Shown: positions 32,479 to 45,059 of the stretch, in pieces
How positions within the stretch are numbered: the stretch's first letter is position 1
Layout of the letters: each line of letters starts with the position of its first letter
Origin: Lolium rigidum
Taxonomy: Eukaryota > Streptophyta > Magnoliopsida > Poales > Poaceae
Length of the DNA: 64,000 nucleotides
Assembly (NCBI RefSeq): GCF_022539505.1
Contig: NC_061514.1
Location: forward strand, 327,033,090 to 327,097,089
Direction of reading: 5' to 3'
Program-made: the position numbers and the translations under genes
Notes under the pieces: model-generated
What the model was told of the DNA's origin: nothing
Databases searched by the model: none
Seen by the model: only the letters and a program-made list of their open reading frames with translations

Positions 32479-33211
32479 TTATTCAATCCATATAACTGGA
32501 TCTTGTAACATACGATTAGCAGAGACCAAGTTATATGGATGCATTACTTTCAATGATTTCAATTCCTTCTAAACAACAGCTCCCAAAAAAGAACACAGAA
32601 AGGAGCTATTATTCGACCTTGGGCATGAGCGTGTACTACCTGCGCGTCGTCTTCTTGCTCAGTGTGGACGAAGAACACCTTGCCGTCTCTGGCTCAGACG
32701 CTGGAGCTGCCCTCACCAGCCTTGTAGATGTCCCTGGAGTGGAGCCAGTTGTAGCATCAGCTCCCCCGCCGGTCCGGAAGCAGCAGGTCGGGTGCATGTC
32801 GGCGTCATGGGCGACGTGGACACATTGAGACGACACCCAACCACAAAAAATGAAATGGTCAGCGAGCTATATAAGCAACCGATTACATTATACATCAAAA
32901 TAAGTATGACTAGATTCATTCTACACAATCTGATCTTGTGTAATAAACATGAATATTCTGTGTGTAACCATAACCAATGGCCAAGCTCTTGTGAGGTATA
33001 AAAAGGCTACATCTACTTCGCCTTGCTAGCTCATATTCTTCCCATTGCCCAAAGTGTAGCAATGATCCATTAACTCGTGATTATGGATAACAAAGTATAG
33101 ATCTAGCAATTACTAATTCATATCAGATTTGAACCAAGTGAAAAGATTGCCAACCTTAAAAATACAAGGTTGGTTCTAGACATGAAAAGAACTCGAATAG
33201 ATGACCAAGTA
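32479..33211. repeat. Direct repeat, copy 1 of 2 (about 733 bp)
   Basis: The segment from attcaatccatataactgga to tagatgaccaagta recurs 1157 bases downstream at 33636-34374 with high identity. Each copy contains a GC-richer patch (32640-32830 here) whose minus-strand frame starts around HDADMHPTCCFRTGGGADA and is conserved in both copies. That patch is the only coding-like signal. I do not recognise it. The A/T-rich rest looks like intron or flank. Confidence 0.8.
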
Positions 33212-33635
33212 GAGTGAAACACCAGTAGAGTGAAAAGAAACATAGGCACCGATCGAACTCAAGAAAAACAAAACATGGATGCACATCTTGAACCCAGGTT
33301 CTGAACTTGGGGCAGATACATAGCACACACACACACTATGTATGCCAGGTTCTCAACTTGCAACGCCCAGCCCTATGTATACCAGGTTCCAAGGACATCA
33401 AAACAGCAGTTCAACCTTGCAGCAATCACAACCCTTGTCAAATGACTAGGCCAGCCACACATAAAAGATTTATAAACCGATTTGAACTACTGTCAACCCA
33501 ATCTGAACAAACTCTACCATTTAACCTAGAACAATTCCATGCATTAAATCTGGAAGAACAAACGGAAGGTCGTACATGGTGCTGCTCAGCTCACTAACAT
33601 TACAGAAAGAAGCAAATTTGACACCACAACTAATA
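33212..33635. other. Spacer between the two direct repeats
   Basis: About 420 bases unique to this position, with a short (ca)n run at about 33331-33341. The word accaggttc/gccaggttctcaacttg recurs several times between 33296 and 33390. No gene recognised. Confidence 0.4.
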
Positions 33636-34374
33636 TTATTCAATTCATATAACTGGATCTTGTAACATACGATTAGCAGAGACCAAGTTATATGGATGTA
33701 TTACTTTCAATGAGTTCAATTCCTTCTAAACCAACAGCTCCCAAAAAAGAACACAGAAAGGAGCTATTATTCCACCTTGGGCATAAGCGTGTACTACCTG
33801 TGTGTCATCACCTTGGTCAGTGCAGACGAAGCACACCTTGCCGCCCCTTGCTCAGAAGCTGGAGCTGCCCTCGCCGGCCTTGTAGATGTCCCTGGAGTGG
33901 TGCCAGTTATAGCATCAGCTCCCCCACCAGTCCGGAAGCAGCAGCTCGGGTGCATGTCGGCGTCATGGGCGACGTGGAGGCATTGAGACGGCACCCAACC
34001 ACAAAAAATGAAATTGTCAGTGACATCTAAAAGCAACCGATTACATTATGCATCAAAATAAGCATGACTAGATTCATTCTACACAATCTGATCTTGTGTG
34101 CAGTAATAAAAATGAATATTCTTTGTGGAACCATAACCAATGGCCAAGCTCTTGTGAGGTGTAAAAAGGCTACAGCTACTTCCCCTTGCTAGCTCATATT
34201 CTTCCCCTTGCACAAAGCGTAGCAATGATCCATTAACTCGCGATTATGGATAACAAAGTATGGATCTAGCAATTACTAATTCATATCAGATTTGAACCAA
34301 ATGATAAGATTGCCAACCTTAAAAATACTAGGTTGGTTCTAGACATGAAAAGAACTCAAATAGATGACCAAGTA
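33636..34374. repeat. Direct repeat, copy 2 of 2 (about 739 bp)
   Basis: The partner of 32479-33211. The conserved minus-strand patch (HDADMHPSCCFRTGGGADA, about 33795-33985) differs mainly by substitutions with few indels. Such a pattern could mean a once-coding exon, but the neighbouring frames are equally open and splice sites are not convincing. Confidence 0.8.
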
Positions 34375-34639
34375 CACCGTTAGATCATTACAACCAATTC
34401 TAAAAATTCGAATCTGTCAGTCTAAGCTTCAAGTATAAACTAAGCTACTCCAATCCTATAGCAAACTTCTGAACCTAGCACAAGTTCGGATTTTTATATA
34501 TCCTGGCTGTCCTGCAACATTGGTTCGTGTTCGCACAACACTCTGAACATTTATTGACTGATCGATTATACCCGTGATAAACCAGACGCATTTTTTCCTC
34601 CCAAACAAAATTCCTGCAGCTGAAAATCTGTGCAGGAGA

Positions 34640-35280
34640 TCGAAGAGTTGGTCTCACCTGCATCGTGCTACCAGTGCATCCCGCCGACGGCGGCGACCAT
34701 CAGCAGCCCTCCTCCGTCTGCCTGCACAATGAAGATGCGATTTTTTTTCAGAACTGGGGAGAAGAGGAATGGGGGTTGTGGGTTGCGGCAAGGCTCATAC
34801 CTCGAGAAGGACCTGCGGTGGTCGATGTTGCGGTGCCGGCGACGCCGCTGGACGGCTCCATCCGCATGGTCACGGCCTCCAAGCGCGAGGACCCGGTGGT
34901 GAAGGGAGTCGAGGGACGGAGCGGCGAGGCGAGGTCGGTGACGCGGAAGAAAATTGAAGTCCACGACCACGATGCCGGCCGGGCGGCGACTTAGGGCTTC
35001 GCGGCGGCGAGGTTTTAGGCTCGATTGGAGGCGCGTCGGCGAGGTATGCTGCAGGAGGTACGGTGCCGGAGCAGCGCCGGACGGTGGCGAGGTCGGGGTG
35101 GCCCGGCCGGAGGCGAGAATGGGGCGAGGTCGCGGAGAAAGAGGGCGGAGGCTGCGTCTATCTTGGTGAGCTGGGCGCGCTAGAGGTGGAGGGGAGGAGC
35201 CGCCGGTGGTCTGGGGCGGCGGAGGTGCGGGTGGCCGGCGAGTTTCAGAGGTAGATCGATGAGTCGGGTATGCGCGAGAG
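34640..35280 (-). other. GC-rich island, possible first exon of an unrecognised minus-strand gene
   Basis: This CpG-rich block lies just upstream (minus-strand sense) of the two direct repeats. The minus strand has an open frame from 35537 to 34668, but its low-complexity arginine/proline composition argues against coding. A minus-strand ATG at about 34867, followed by a donor-like tcgaggtatga at about 34795, could give a small first exon. No family is recognised on either strand. Confidence 0.3.
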
Positions 35281-35944
35281 TAAAGTGGTAGGTAAATCAT
35301 GGATATAGTGTCGCCGGCCAAAATTCCGTCCATGATTTTGGGTCCAAAATAACGCTTCAAAATGCAAACTCCCTTGCGTGGTTGGTTAGGACTTAAGAGT
35401 GGAATTGATGGATGGATACATGCATGCACTATACACGTGGTAGCACATGTCATCATTGGGATATATTCCAAGAGACATTTTTGGAAAAGATTGGATGACA
35501 AAAATCTGTCGCGGCATGCCAAGTCCAAGGACAGCACGGATAATCGGGTATTTACGTGTAGACGCCTTGTGGAAACCAGCCGTGGCCCAACGATGGCGGA
35601 GGACCTGCAGATTCACGACCATACCACATGCGCTGGTGTGAGGCGACGGAGTCAGGCGCATGCCAAGAAGCCATGAACCGAAACAACGCCTTAAGAAACA
35701 TTGAGCCAATATGCTAGGTTTTAGGAGCTTCGATGATGTTAGCGATTGTAGAAATACCACCACCGAAAAATCGGGAGGGGGATGTGCATGCACCAAATGC
35801 AAGAGCATTGAGGAGTGTCGATGGAAAAACATTCTATACCCCGAGACTATATGACCAGCTAGAGTGCTTCTGGCGAAAGGCTACGACCGAGACGATGCGA
35901 CACCGAATTGTCATCATCATGGTGAACGCTCTTCCTAGGATGCT
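35281..35944. other. Unique DNA left of the large tandem duplication, nothing assigned
   Basis: A 148-aa minus-strand frame (35386-35832) has no recognisable similarity. This stretch is not repeated before the second unit, which instead is preceded by an aggag microsatellite. Confidence 0.4.
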
Positions 35945-36561
35945 AAGATAACTTTGCTTGTAACACCATGATCATAACATTGCTCCTCTTAGGCTAGATC
36001 CCAAGGGATAGAGGGATGAAAAGAGCCAAAGTTGTCTCGTGTATTGAAGGCCCACATCATAATGCCAAAGTAGACATTGATGGGTTCCCGGGCCAACACA
36101 AGGCCCACATCCATGCAAATATAGGTATAACTTCATGATGATACAACCATAAACACTATTACCTCCATCCCAAAGCTTAAAGTTTTTTTTTTAAAAAAAG
36201 TTGTACACTTTTCAACATAACTCCCAAATAGCTCTCCAACTAAGACATCGGGGACAACAGGTGTGCAACCTAGTTGTTGTCGGGCGTTGCACCCTCGACA
36301 TTAGCTTGACAATGTACACACACATCGAAGATGGTGATGTAAAGGTCATGGGATATAAGTACAAAACATTGTTTAGTACAAGATTGTAAAAACGTTGCTA
36401 GTATAATAAAGAAAGTATTTTTTTGGACACATGGCTTTGGTACATATACGCTGCCACTGACAATAATGGACTAATATTGAATTTAATTCTCGTAGTTAGT
36501 GGTGATTATGTCAACCAAACTTACAAAAATATAAGTATGTACTTAGCCAAGACCTCGGGTG

Positions 36562-36717
36562 CAGTGGCGGCGCTACGGTGGGCCATACTGGGCCGTGGCC
36601 CACCCTTTCCTGCCAGCATTCCCTTATGTTTTGTCACAAATTTAGCCCATTAGCAGACAAATGGCCCATTCTCTACTGACCGGCCCACCCTTAGGTATCT
36701 GTCACGCTCCGCCACTG
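36562..36717. mobile_element. hAT-type MITE (unit 1 copy)
   Basis: A 156-bp element with ends cagtggcggcgc and (reverse complement) cagtggcggagc is flanked by a perfect 8-bp direct repeat ctcgggtg (36554-36561 and 36718-36725). Eight-base target duplications and cagtg ends indicate hAT. Interior has gggcc-rich words and no coding capacity. It predates the large duplication because both units carry it. Confidence 0.88.
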
Positions 36718-36725
36718 CTCGGGTG

Positions 36726-38149
36726 TACATTGTCGTAAAAAGGATGACTATAAGGGTGCTCAAACCAGTAAGGTGTGCATGGTGACTATCTTGCCATCCT
36801 TGGTTTTCCAACGAGCGATATATCGATGTTTAGCATAATATAACAAGCCTAATGGCACATGAAATAATAGGTAATAAATCCCAAAGCATAAAATAATTGA
36901 ATCAAATAAATTATAGTTACTAACTATCCCTTGGAAAAAACTAGCGACGATGATGACAACAGTGCGCGACGGCTCCGACACCAAAGATTGCCAAGAGCGA
37001 TAAAGAGCGCAACACCGATTCACATAAATCATCTCCAACGATGACCGTGATTAAAATATTTTACATAGCTCGAGATTTAATATGCAGAATTTCATAGGTC
37101 AAAGTTAAAAGTCAAACCAAGCATTGAAGTGTTTATCGAGAGCACCATTATTGCATAAGTAATATGTAATTAAGACACCGGGGCCAATCCACGTCGATTT
37201 GATACTTTGGACCGTTAGATCTCGTGTATATCCATCTTTTTGAATCATCGCTGGAACCCCTTCTCTGCGTTAATTACCATCGAATGGCCTGGCCAACATG
37301 TATGGGCTTCTACTCCACGGGCCGACTAGGCTACCCTCTCGTTAATCGAGCAAGGAAAGAACTAAACTCGTCAAAACAGGCTGAGGGCCTGCTCATTCCC
37401 TGGACCACACCCTAATGTCGATCCAGCATCTACACATCGTCCCTCTTCATATCCTCGAGCTTTGATCAAACTGATGGTCTTCTTCCCGTAACCGTCCCCT
37501 GTACTTGCGTTACTCTCCGTTTACCTTAGCTGATTCCTCATATATGTTGCCCTCAATCATCTTTCAAAACTTGGGTTTACTGCCTACATATACATTAGCA
37601 AGTGGGGGAGTGTTTTAAGGCCTATATTTAAATAATTTTTGGACTTCCCGGACAACGGCACCCACCCTACATGCACCGCCTTCATCTCGCATGGAAGCTC
37701 ATCACTCATTGTTTTTTTGGTATGTGCGGATTCGGGTTGTTGTTGCTGATCTTGGGGAGTTGAGTCGGTATTTTGTGTTAGTGAGGTAATGTGCGAGTAC
37801 AAGAACATATATTCGTTGACGATGTTGAGCACGTGACGGTGGATGCGACACATGCAAGCAATGAATGTAACAGAGAGATTTTCCACTACACCTAGAATAT
37901 CAACTAAGTACCTAGTTCCAATATTCTTGAGGACTCCGACTGAGGATATATGAGTTGTAAGACCATGTCGTAGCTCGTCTCGTGCAATTGTACATGTTAG
38001 GTTGATCGTTGGAGTCGACGAGCCCCGGTTCAACGATAGTTTTGTGAGCAGTCTACATGGAACCATTAGCGTCGGCAACAATGTTTCTCCTCATTTCTCT
38101 CATGACATCGTCGACTCATCGCCGGCAGGAGGACGGTAGCTCGTGGTGT
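36726..38149. other. Unit 1 interior, no gene recognised
   Basis: The longest frame is 165 aa on the minus strand (37584-38081). It is conserved in unit 2 only because the whole DNA is, and it resembles no family known to me. No transposon ends were found. Confidence 0.35.
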
Positions 38150-38320
38150 TCAAACTCGCCCGTGTTCTCTCAAGAAAAAGAACTCCTTCAGCGAAACACA
38201 ATATATCCGCATATACACTCACTCCTATGAACGCGCGCACACACATCATACCCCTATGAGCACCTTCGAGAGACTGGGTCCAAGAAACTGATCCAGCGGG
38301 TCTTGAGATTGACGGTTGGT
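38150..38320 (-). repeat. SINE-like 3' region (unit 1 copy)
   Basis: On the minus strand, gtgctcataggggtatgatg, then gcgcgttcataggagtgagt and gtatatgcggatat, follow the wording of the 3' part of grass Au-type SINEs. The tRNA-related head is not seen, so the copy is truncated. It lies in unit 2 at about 51910-52080 as well. Assignment rests on remembered wording, not on an alignment. Confidence 0.35.
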
Positions 38321-38929
38321 TAATTTAAATAGAGTTTGTTTATTAAAAGTATATATCTATATACATGCAACCACATGATAGAAAATCACGCATCAAATAG
38401 TACGTGAATGAAAAAACAATAAATTTATTCCAATAGCTTGCTCAAACCTGCAATTGCTGGCCTAATTGCCGTAGGCGGTGCATTAATGGAAGGGCTCCCT
38501 CTGTTTGGCTATCCAAATTCCCTCCTCTATTTCAAATATTGGAGTAATAATCAAAGAATATACAATTAACGTCCCTAAAATCAAGCGACGTGTTTATTTT
38601 ATTTCTCTCTAAACTGGCATTGCATGCCGCATTAATTAACGAAATTTACTGGGAAGAGAGAAGGATTAGTGGAGAGTCATTAACTCGGATAGGCAAACGC
38701 ATCGAGGAGGGAGAGGTAATAATTAGCGGACAAACCAAAACCCGAGGAGCCAGCCCAGCTATTATGGTATTTGTTCACTGTAAAAAAAAATCAATATTGA
38801 GATTGATGAGTAGCCGATGTCATTAGTAGGAGAAATTTATGATACAATACCATGATTTGTGTGAGTTACCAAACCTAATCGGCTGGAAAAGAGGCGTGGG
38901 ATTAACTGGGAGCAACAAAATCTCACCTC

Positions 38930-39570
38930 ACATCGCAAGGCACGCACAGCGCATGACCTCACCTCACAATCCCCTTTCTCCTATCCATCTCTCACTCAAT
39001 CGGCCGCCCCCGTCGCTCGCTGCTGCTCCCCGCCTTGCAGTTCACCGGCCGGTCACCCCAATCCCTCGCCATTCTCCTATCCATCTCTTCGCCGTCGCCG
39101 TCGCCGTCGCTCGCTGCTCGTTCACCGGCCGGCCACTCCCAATCCCACCCACCTAGGCCAATCCCACTGATGCCCCACGCGTCCGCCATGCTCTAGGGGC
39201 CGGCCGGCGTTGAGAAGAACCTCCTCCCGACCATTCCTTGTCCTCGCCATCCGGCCGGAGCGCAGGTCACGCCCCCACTCACAGCCATGGCGCCTTCCGG
39301 CCTCGATGCTCCAGCTGTGGGCGACGGCCCAAGCAGCAGGGGCGGCCGGCGCTCCTCCGCGGCATCTGCGTCCCGCCATCGTGGAGCTCGTCGCAGGGAG
39401 GCAAGGAGGAGTATGGTGGTCGCTTTCCCGGCCGCCGCCGACCTCCTAGCTAGACAACCTCCTCGACCTGCGGCCGCCGACTCCGTCCTCGACCTGCTGC
39501 TGCCGAAGACCACTCCGTTCCTGTTGCTGCGGCCGCCGACTCCGTCCCCGACCTCCTAACCTGCACCTAC
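38930..39570 (+). other. GC-rich island, possible 5' end of an unrecognised gene (unit 1)
   Basis: After AT-rich DNA a strongly GC-rich and CpG-rich block begins near ctcacctcacatcgcaaggc and ends with ctgcacctacccggtgaggc, where ggtgag could be a splice donor. It looks like a grass promoter plus first exon. Frames are open on both strands up to 118 aa, with no recognisable domain. In unit 2 this same island is split by the LTR retrotransposon. Confidence 0.4.
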
Positions 39571-40469
39571 CCGGTGAGGCCCCTCTCCTCCTTCATGTCT
39601 ATTCCTTGTGCAATGGCCGTGGTGTTTCTTTTCTGCTGCCTGGTGAATATGTCCAAGTGTCAGATGGTTTTACTTGTGATACTGGCTTGCTTCTTATTGT
39701 TATATAAACTGTTTGCTACTGGTTGCACAAAATGCAACTTAGCAGCAGTTGTGCAGTGCCTACTTTCACTTTTGGATACAATTTCTGGCCCCTTGCAAAC
39801 ACTAGCAATATCTTGCATTCTCGCCTTTGGACTGATATGAACTCAAAAAAAATACACTGCAAATTTATTATTGTAGTAGACTAAAGGAAGAATCAATAGA
39901 TCTGTCAAGCTAATGCCTTTGAATGAGTTACTGGTAGCTATATCAGTGCCACACTATTTCTCAAATGCAATTTACCTCTTACCTTGGATCATCTGCCCAA
40001 TTATCCCTTCTCGAAAATATTACACAAACAAATAGATAAAATATTTATCGTGAGCATTCTCGCTTTCAAATATAAGATAATGCATTGCACAATACAATTT
40101 GTCCTACAGGTCGATACCAACACTCCCTTCTTTCTCAGGATTCTACTCTGTTTCTGCTTGCTTTGATCGTGTTGGATCACGGACTATTATACATGTATGA
40201 GTCCAGTTTTATTTGAAATGAGATGTGATAAAAAAAAGTTAGTCAATACAAACCATTTATATAAAATAAACCGAGGTTGAAGTTGGTGTGCGTTCTCCCG
40301 TTGGAATAGTGTCTTCTGATTATTGAAACCACCCAGAGTTGAACATAATTCATCGATGTCCCAGTGTTTTCACAAATTCACTCACCTTGGTGTCTGCATG
40401 TTTCAAATCCTTGCGATCGTCAAGAACAAATTTTAGAGATTATTTTCTGATGGACATCAAGAGAGAACC
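39571..40469. other. AT-rich DNA after the GC-rich island (unit 1)
   Basis: The T-rich composition and several tttgcag-type acceptor words would suit an intron of the putative gene starting in the island. There is an 88-aa frame at 39574-39840 with hydrophobic content (VFLFCCLVNM). No family recognised. Confidence 0.3.
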
Positions 40470-40916
40470 GTGAGATCTTTCGGCTTCTTAGATGCAATCG
40501 GCGAGTTCAGTCTCGCGCGGAGCTTGGCTTCCTTTGAATCATGGTCGTTCTCGCCTTGTTTTGGTTGGCGGTGGCTGCATACCTCTCCACACCAGAAACC
40601 TCACCTCTCCGGGGATGACCACAATCTGTCCATCGAGGATCGCATGGATCTCCTCGGAATGGGGGATGCTCAAAAGACCTTGCGGGGCAGGAAATGCGTG
40701 GCGGGATGCATGGGGCGACACAGTAGGAAATATTGTCAGGTCTTGGGAGGTCACGGCGTGCCTGCTCTCGATGACGGGTGGTTCTTTTTTTTGAGTGGAT
40801 GCCACAGATTTTGTACAATCTATGCAGGCGGCGGATATATGGAAAATGACGTGGGCGTGGGGTGTGGAAATTGGAACCACATCATTAGGCTAATCCTAAT
40901 AGTTAGATTTAGGTGA
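40470..40916. other. Open frame of unknown meaning (unit 1), repeated at 61206-61652
   Basis: A 148-aa plus-strand frame and a 113-aa minus-strand frame (40539-40880) overlap. The minus frame gives a fairly ordinary amino-acid mix (for example GLLSIPHSEEIHAILDGQIV), more protein-like than the plus frame, and could be a fragment of a retrotransposon polyprotein or other gene. I do not recognise it. Conservation in unit 2 is not evidence of function, since whole units are near-identical. Confidence 0.25.
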
Positions 40917-42385
40917 TTAAGGGTAATGATTATGTGGGTACGACTTAAATTGATGCATCATTGGAGAACTCTGAAGCTTTAGATGCAGGTAATCGTTTGG
41001 TTGATGTTATATGGATCAAACCCCTCTTATGTTTTTTATATTAGTGTAGACGTACAGAAAAATAGCTTTGGAGCTTATACTTTCACGGGAAGAAATTTTT
41101 ACAACAGTTGTATGGATGGCGATATCCTATATCTATGTTGTAAAAGTGGTTTAGGGCTTGGTACTAATGCTGCATGGTCTGATGATTAAGTGGAACAGCC
41201 CACCAATCTGCTGCAGAAAACCTATCTATTTTTCTTGGCGAATGACATATTTACAGTCACATAGCATTGCTGCTGCAGTATACAAGTTTTCTTTTATGAT
41301 TGTAGATTCCGTGTGAGCCTCTAATATGGTTGTTGGTTAGATATTTCTGTTGGTTCATCTTGTTGTAGGATATGCACCTATTCATTTTGCTATTGCTGGA
41401 GATATCAAGTAAGAGAGCGAGTAATGGGCGCTCAGAAGGCAGAGTCATTCCATCAACATCTGATGGCAGTACCTTCTGTTGTAGACCCTTGATGGGCCGA
41501 GGCCACCAGCTAGCACGTGAGGGTACTCAATACCCAGTTTGAAATATGTATCACCTTTGATAAAAAGTATCAATCAGCTTTTGTGCACGACGTATAATTG
41601 TAGCGGATTTGTGGATGTTAGGATTCCAGTAGGCAAAATATAAATTACCCCCCAGAGCTGTTAGGCTTTTTTCGAAACAAAAAGATACAGCTGTGTTTAT
41701 CAACTGTGTTATACTGCCCTCAAAGTATGTATGTCCAACTTCCGTATCCCTTGTTTTCATTTTGGTTTGTAGGATCTACCAAGTATTCAGGTTGACTAAA
41801 ACTGTAATAAGGTTAAATCATGGCACGTGGGGAATACACTCTAGCAGGTGGAAGCCCAAGCCAGCTGCAGGACAGCCTGCAGCTTAGCAGCAGTTTGGAT
41901 CGGAACCGGAGTCCTGTTGGATCCTGGACATGTATCAAGTCCGGATTCACCCTAGATCGATAGGTTCATATCATACTGGGATTAGAATTCATAAGGTCTT
42001 CTTTCCTTTGCTTTGTGTTGCAATCGCCAATCTATGTTTTCTAAGTTTGCAAAACAATTACAACTAGAGAATGCAATATGACATAAGTTATAAGCATATA
42101 TAGGTAGTATAGAATGACCATTTTGAATTTTTGAATTTTGTGTGCTGCTAGTACTGCAGCCTGCACCAAGCGAGTAAATCCAAACTTACGGTTTATCATG
42201 CTTCATATGTTTCTCACATGTTCTTTATTAGTTAACCAGAATCAATATCACCATATAAAGCTAAACTAAGTTTAGTTTCACATTATTATTTTACTTGTTG
42301 ACCTTGACAATGCTGAATAAATTTGGCTGGTACTTATGATTTTTTTTGTGGTACCTTCCTCTCAATAAATACTGATCTTCCTGCT
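40917..42385. other. AT-rich unit 1 interior, nothing assigned
   Basis: Short frames only. No terminal repeats or target duplications were recognised. Confidence 0.35.
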
Positions 42386-42800
42386 CTGATGTGCAGAAAA
42401 GATGGACAACAAACTCAAGAGGAGGTACAGAAGAGGAATCTTAGGATGAACTTGTGGAGCGTGAGCGCGCAACCACTTTTCATCCTAGGATAAGTCCTAT
42501 GTTGGTAATACCTCTAGGTCCATATGCGCTTTCTCCCTCGTCTGTAGATATCATAACTTTCCATGTCCATAACTTCTCTTCCGTGATGTTTTGTCTTCTG
42601 TTGTTGCATTGTACCTTTGAATTGCAATTGATAAATGAAACCTCTTTTTTCTTGCAGACCAGATGGACCGATGAGGATAAGATAGTTGTGCTTCCAGAAC
42701 GACCAGGTGAATCAGCAGCCGATGGTTGTGGAGAAGATGATGGAGCCTTGTGGTGAGAGAAGAGGCTTGTCCAAGGAGAAATTATTGGAAAACGGGAAAA
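42386..42800 (+). other. Exon-like patches (unit 1)
   Basis: Two purine-rich patches each follow a tgcag acceptor-like site: one after gatgtgcag (about 42397; frame DGQQTQEEVQKRNLRMNLW) and one after ttcttgcag (about 42657; frame RWTDEDKIVVLPERPGESA). The composition is exon-like, and similar acidic/basic patches occur at 43990-44095 and 45000-45055. I do not recognise the protein. It could be a decayed multi-exon gene or transposase gene. In unit 2 the tgcag acceptors read tgcgt and tgcgg, which I ascribe to base-calling. Confidence 0.25.
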
Positions 42801-44514
42801 AGAAGATTGAGAATCTGCTCGACTCGATTTTTTCTTGATATGTCAAAGTCTTACATGCTTGGTACATCTTTGGGATGGTGAGCTCACTCCTGGCTTTATT
42901 CGTTTCATTGGTGAGTAGTAATGGCATAAAGCTTTTGTGAAATATAGGCAAATCCACATTTCATAAAATGGTTGGATCAATGTATTGTCCTATCTCATAA
43001 TCAACTATGAGTGCACATTTGAACTTAATTTACTTAAGGATTTTGCCGTTTGTTAGATATTCATCCAGTTGTGTGTGTCTGATCTCTATTGGCTTTATAT
43101 ATTCTTGCATGGGTCTTGCAGTATAATGTTATTACTTGACTATTTAATGAATAATCGCCAAGCTCATCACCTTAGCTCTTACTGATGCTTTTCCCTCTGC
43201 GTGGCGCAGGTGTCTAAGGTAGTGTAACCAGACCAGTATGCCCCTGATGTGGCTTCAAGGCAGCCTTGTTTGCCAGATCCCGGCGTCATGCTTTTTTTGA
43301 TGGGAGTATGTACTGAACAAGATTAGTAGTGCCAGGGGCATCCATTGGTCAGGTGCAGCAGAAGGTGCGTGGTCTTTGATTACCTAGGATGGAATGCTTT
43401 TCTGATAGGAGTATGTGCTAAACAAGATAAGCATCGAATATATTTAAGACATTTTCTACAGATGTCTTGAAGCTTAGAATTATTGAGGCCCTTGAATCAA
43501 CATGGGGCTTTGGTCTTATCGATTATCCTTAGGGTCGTTGTTCGCTGTTAGATCAAATATTATTTTGAGCTTGCTATAACTAAGGGTTTCAAGGGTTCAT
43601 CTAGTTTCATATGTTGCACATTTCCTACTTTTACTCTAGCTCTTGTCAGTACTATGCGTGCTCTGCTATTCTCAAAGTCGGATCAGCTTCGGCATCGCTG
43701 AACCAGAACTGTCGTATGCAGCTACTTTTGTTAGTGATGTCAGCTGTGAAATTAATCCCTCTGACCCAGGCTGACAAATTAATATTAGCATCTAACTTAA
43801 TCAACTGAGCAACTTCAAAGTTTACAAGGAGTAACTTAGGTACCAATAATTTGAGGTATTTGGATGAATCTAAAACTTGGAACTGTATGTTTATGTGCTA
43901 ACTTATGTTCCTCATGTCCTGCACTTTATTTGTCCGAACATAATTTTCTTTTGTTATTAATGCCTAACTTTTACTCGTGATGCTATTACAGGATTCTTGT
44001 CTGTCATGGGCATCCAACGATGAGAAGGTGAAATGGAAGGTTAGGAAACTAAAGCCCAAGAAACTCATTGGACAACAACGAACCTCAGGACAAGGTAGTG
44101 TGTTTCCAGTAACGCTACCACGCTACATGTCCTTATGCTCAGGCCTTCGTACAACACGGACGGGCAACCGAGGGGACGGCCCTAGTTTAATGATGTCTGG
44201 CTTCATTGACGTGCTTCTACCATTAGAAGCAATAAATCCTTGTTCTCCTAGGTCTGTTTGTGATTCTGTAGTTTGATTTTATTCTCAATGACATAGTTTA
44301 ATATATCTTCTTATGAAATATCCTAACATTTCCAGAAGCATCCATAGTTCAAAATAACTTTTCCAATTGTCATAGTTTAATTTCTCTTCACGTAAATTTT
44401 CCATTTTTTAAACTAAGTGGATGGTCTGGATTGGGGATATTGTAGTGCTTGAATCAACAATATAGCATCAACATCACCCAAACGGTTGATATTATTGTTG
44501 TTGTCAAAATAATA
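42801..44514. other. Unit 1 interior with one more exon-like patch
   Basis: The 43990-44095 patch follows attacaggattctt and ends at acaaggtagtg. Its frame reads WASNDEKVKWKVRKLKPKK, lysine-rich. Otherwise AT-rich and unassigned. The sequence from 43258 on has no partner inside this window because unit 2 runs off the end. Confidence 0.25.
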
Positions 44515-44809
44515 CTCCCTCCATACCGATTTATTGGGTTCATTGTGATAGTAAAGTCCCTAGAAGCTAGTCTTGGTTAGTAGTAATGTCCGATTAATTA
44601 GGGAGCAAAGATTGGTCAATTCATTGCGGGCAAAAGGACCACCATGATTGACGTGGGTGATTGACCGTTGTTTCTTATCCCTGCAATTATTTCCCAAACC
44701 ATGAGGGATCGTTTGGCTGAAAAAATTCACTGGAAATCTATCTATACCTATCGCTCACCTTGTTTGCGATGCACTCTCTAATAAGCCTATTAAACCGGCA
44801 TAGAGGGAG
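44515..44809. mobile_element. Stowaway-like MITE (unit 1)
   Basis: The left end ctccctccataccgatttat and the right end (reverse complement) ctccctctatgccggtttaa form imperfect inverted repeats. TA flanks the element at both ends (44513-44514 and 44810-44811). About 295 bp, no coding capacity; ctccctcc plus TA target is the Stowaway signature. Confidence 0.8.
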
Positions 44810-45059
44810 TAGTAAATTTTCCAAGTTAAAAGAAACTGATGTCCATGAACAATGAATTTTATTTATCTTTATATTTATTTCTTGGCTGGGTAAAGTGGCA
44901 TTGTATATTCATTTCTTCAGATTCAGATTATCACTATTAGAAAGGTATATTACATGAATTGCTTGTTCACATGTAATTCAGGTTTGGTACGTCACAGAAA
45001 AGGATGAAGAGAAAAAAGCAGAGCAGATCGTTCCAAGTTGTACAATCCTGCCAGGTTTG

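Noticed and set aside
34668..35537. 289-aa minus-strand frame in the GC-rich island
   Set aside because: Low-complexity composition, no recognisable domain, and competing frames on the other strand.
40470..40916. Conservation of the 148-aa frame between units as evidence of coding
   Set aside because: The whole unit is near-identical, so conservation says nothing about selection on this frame.
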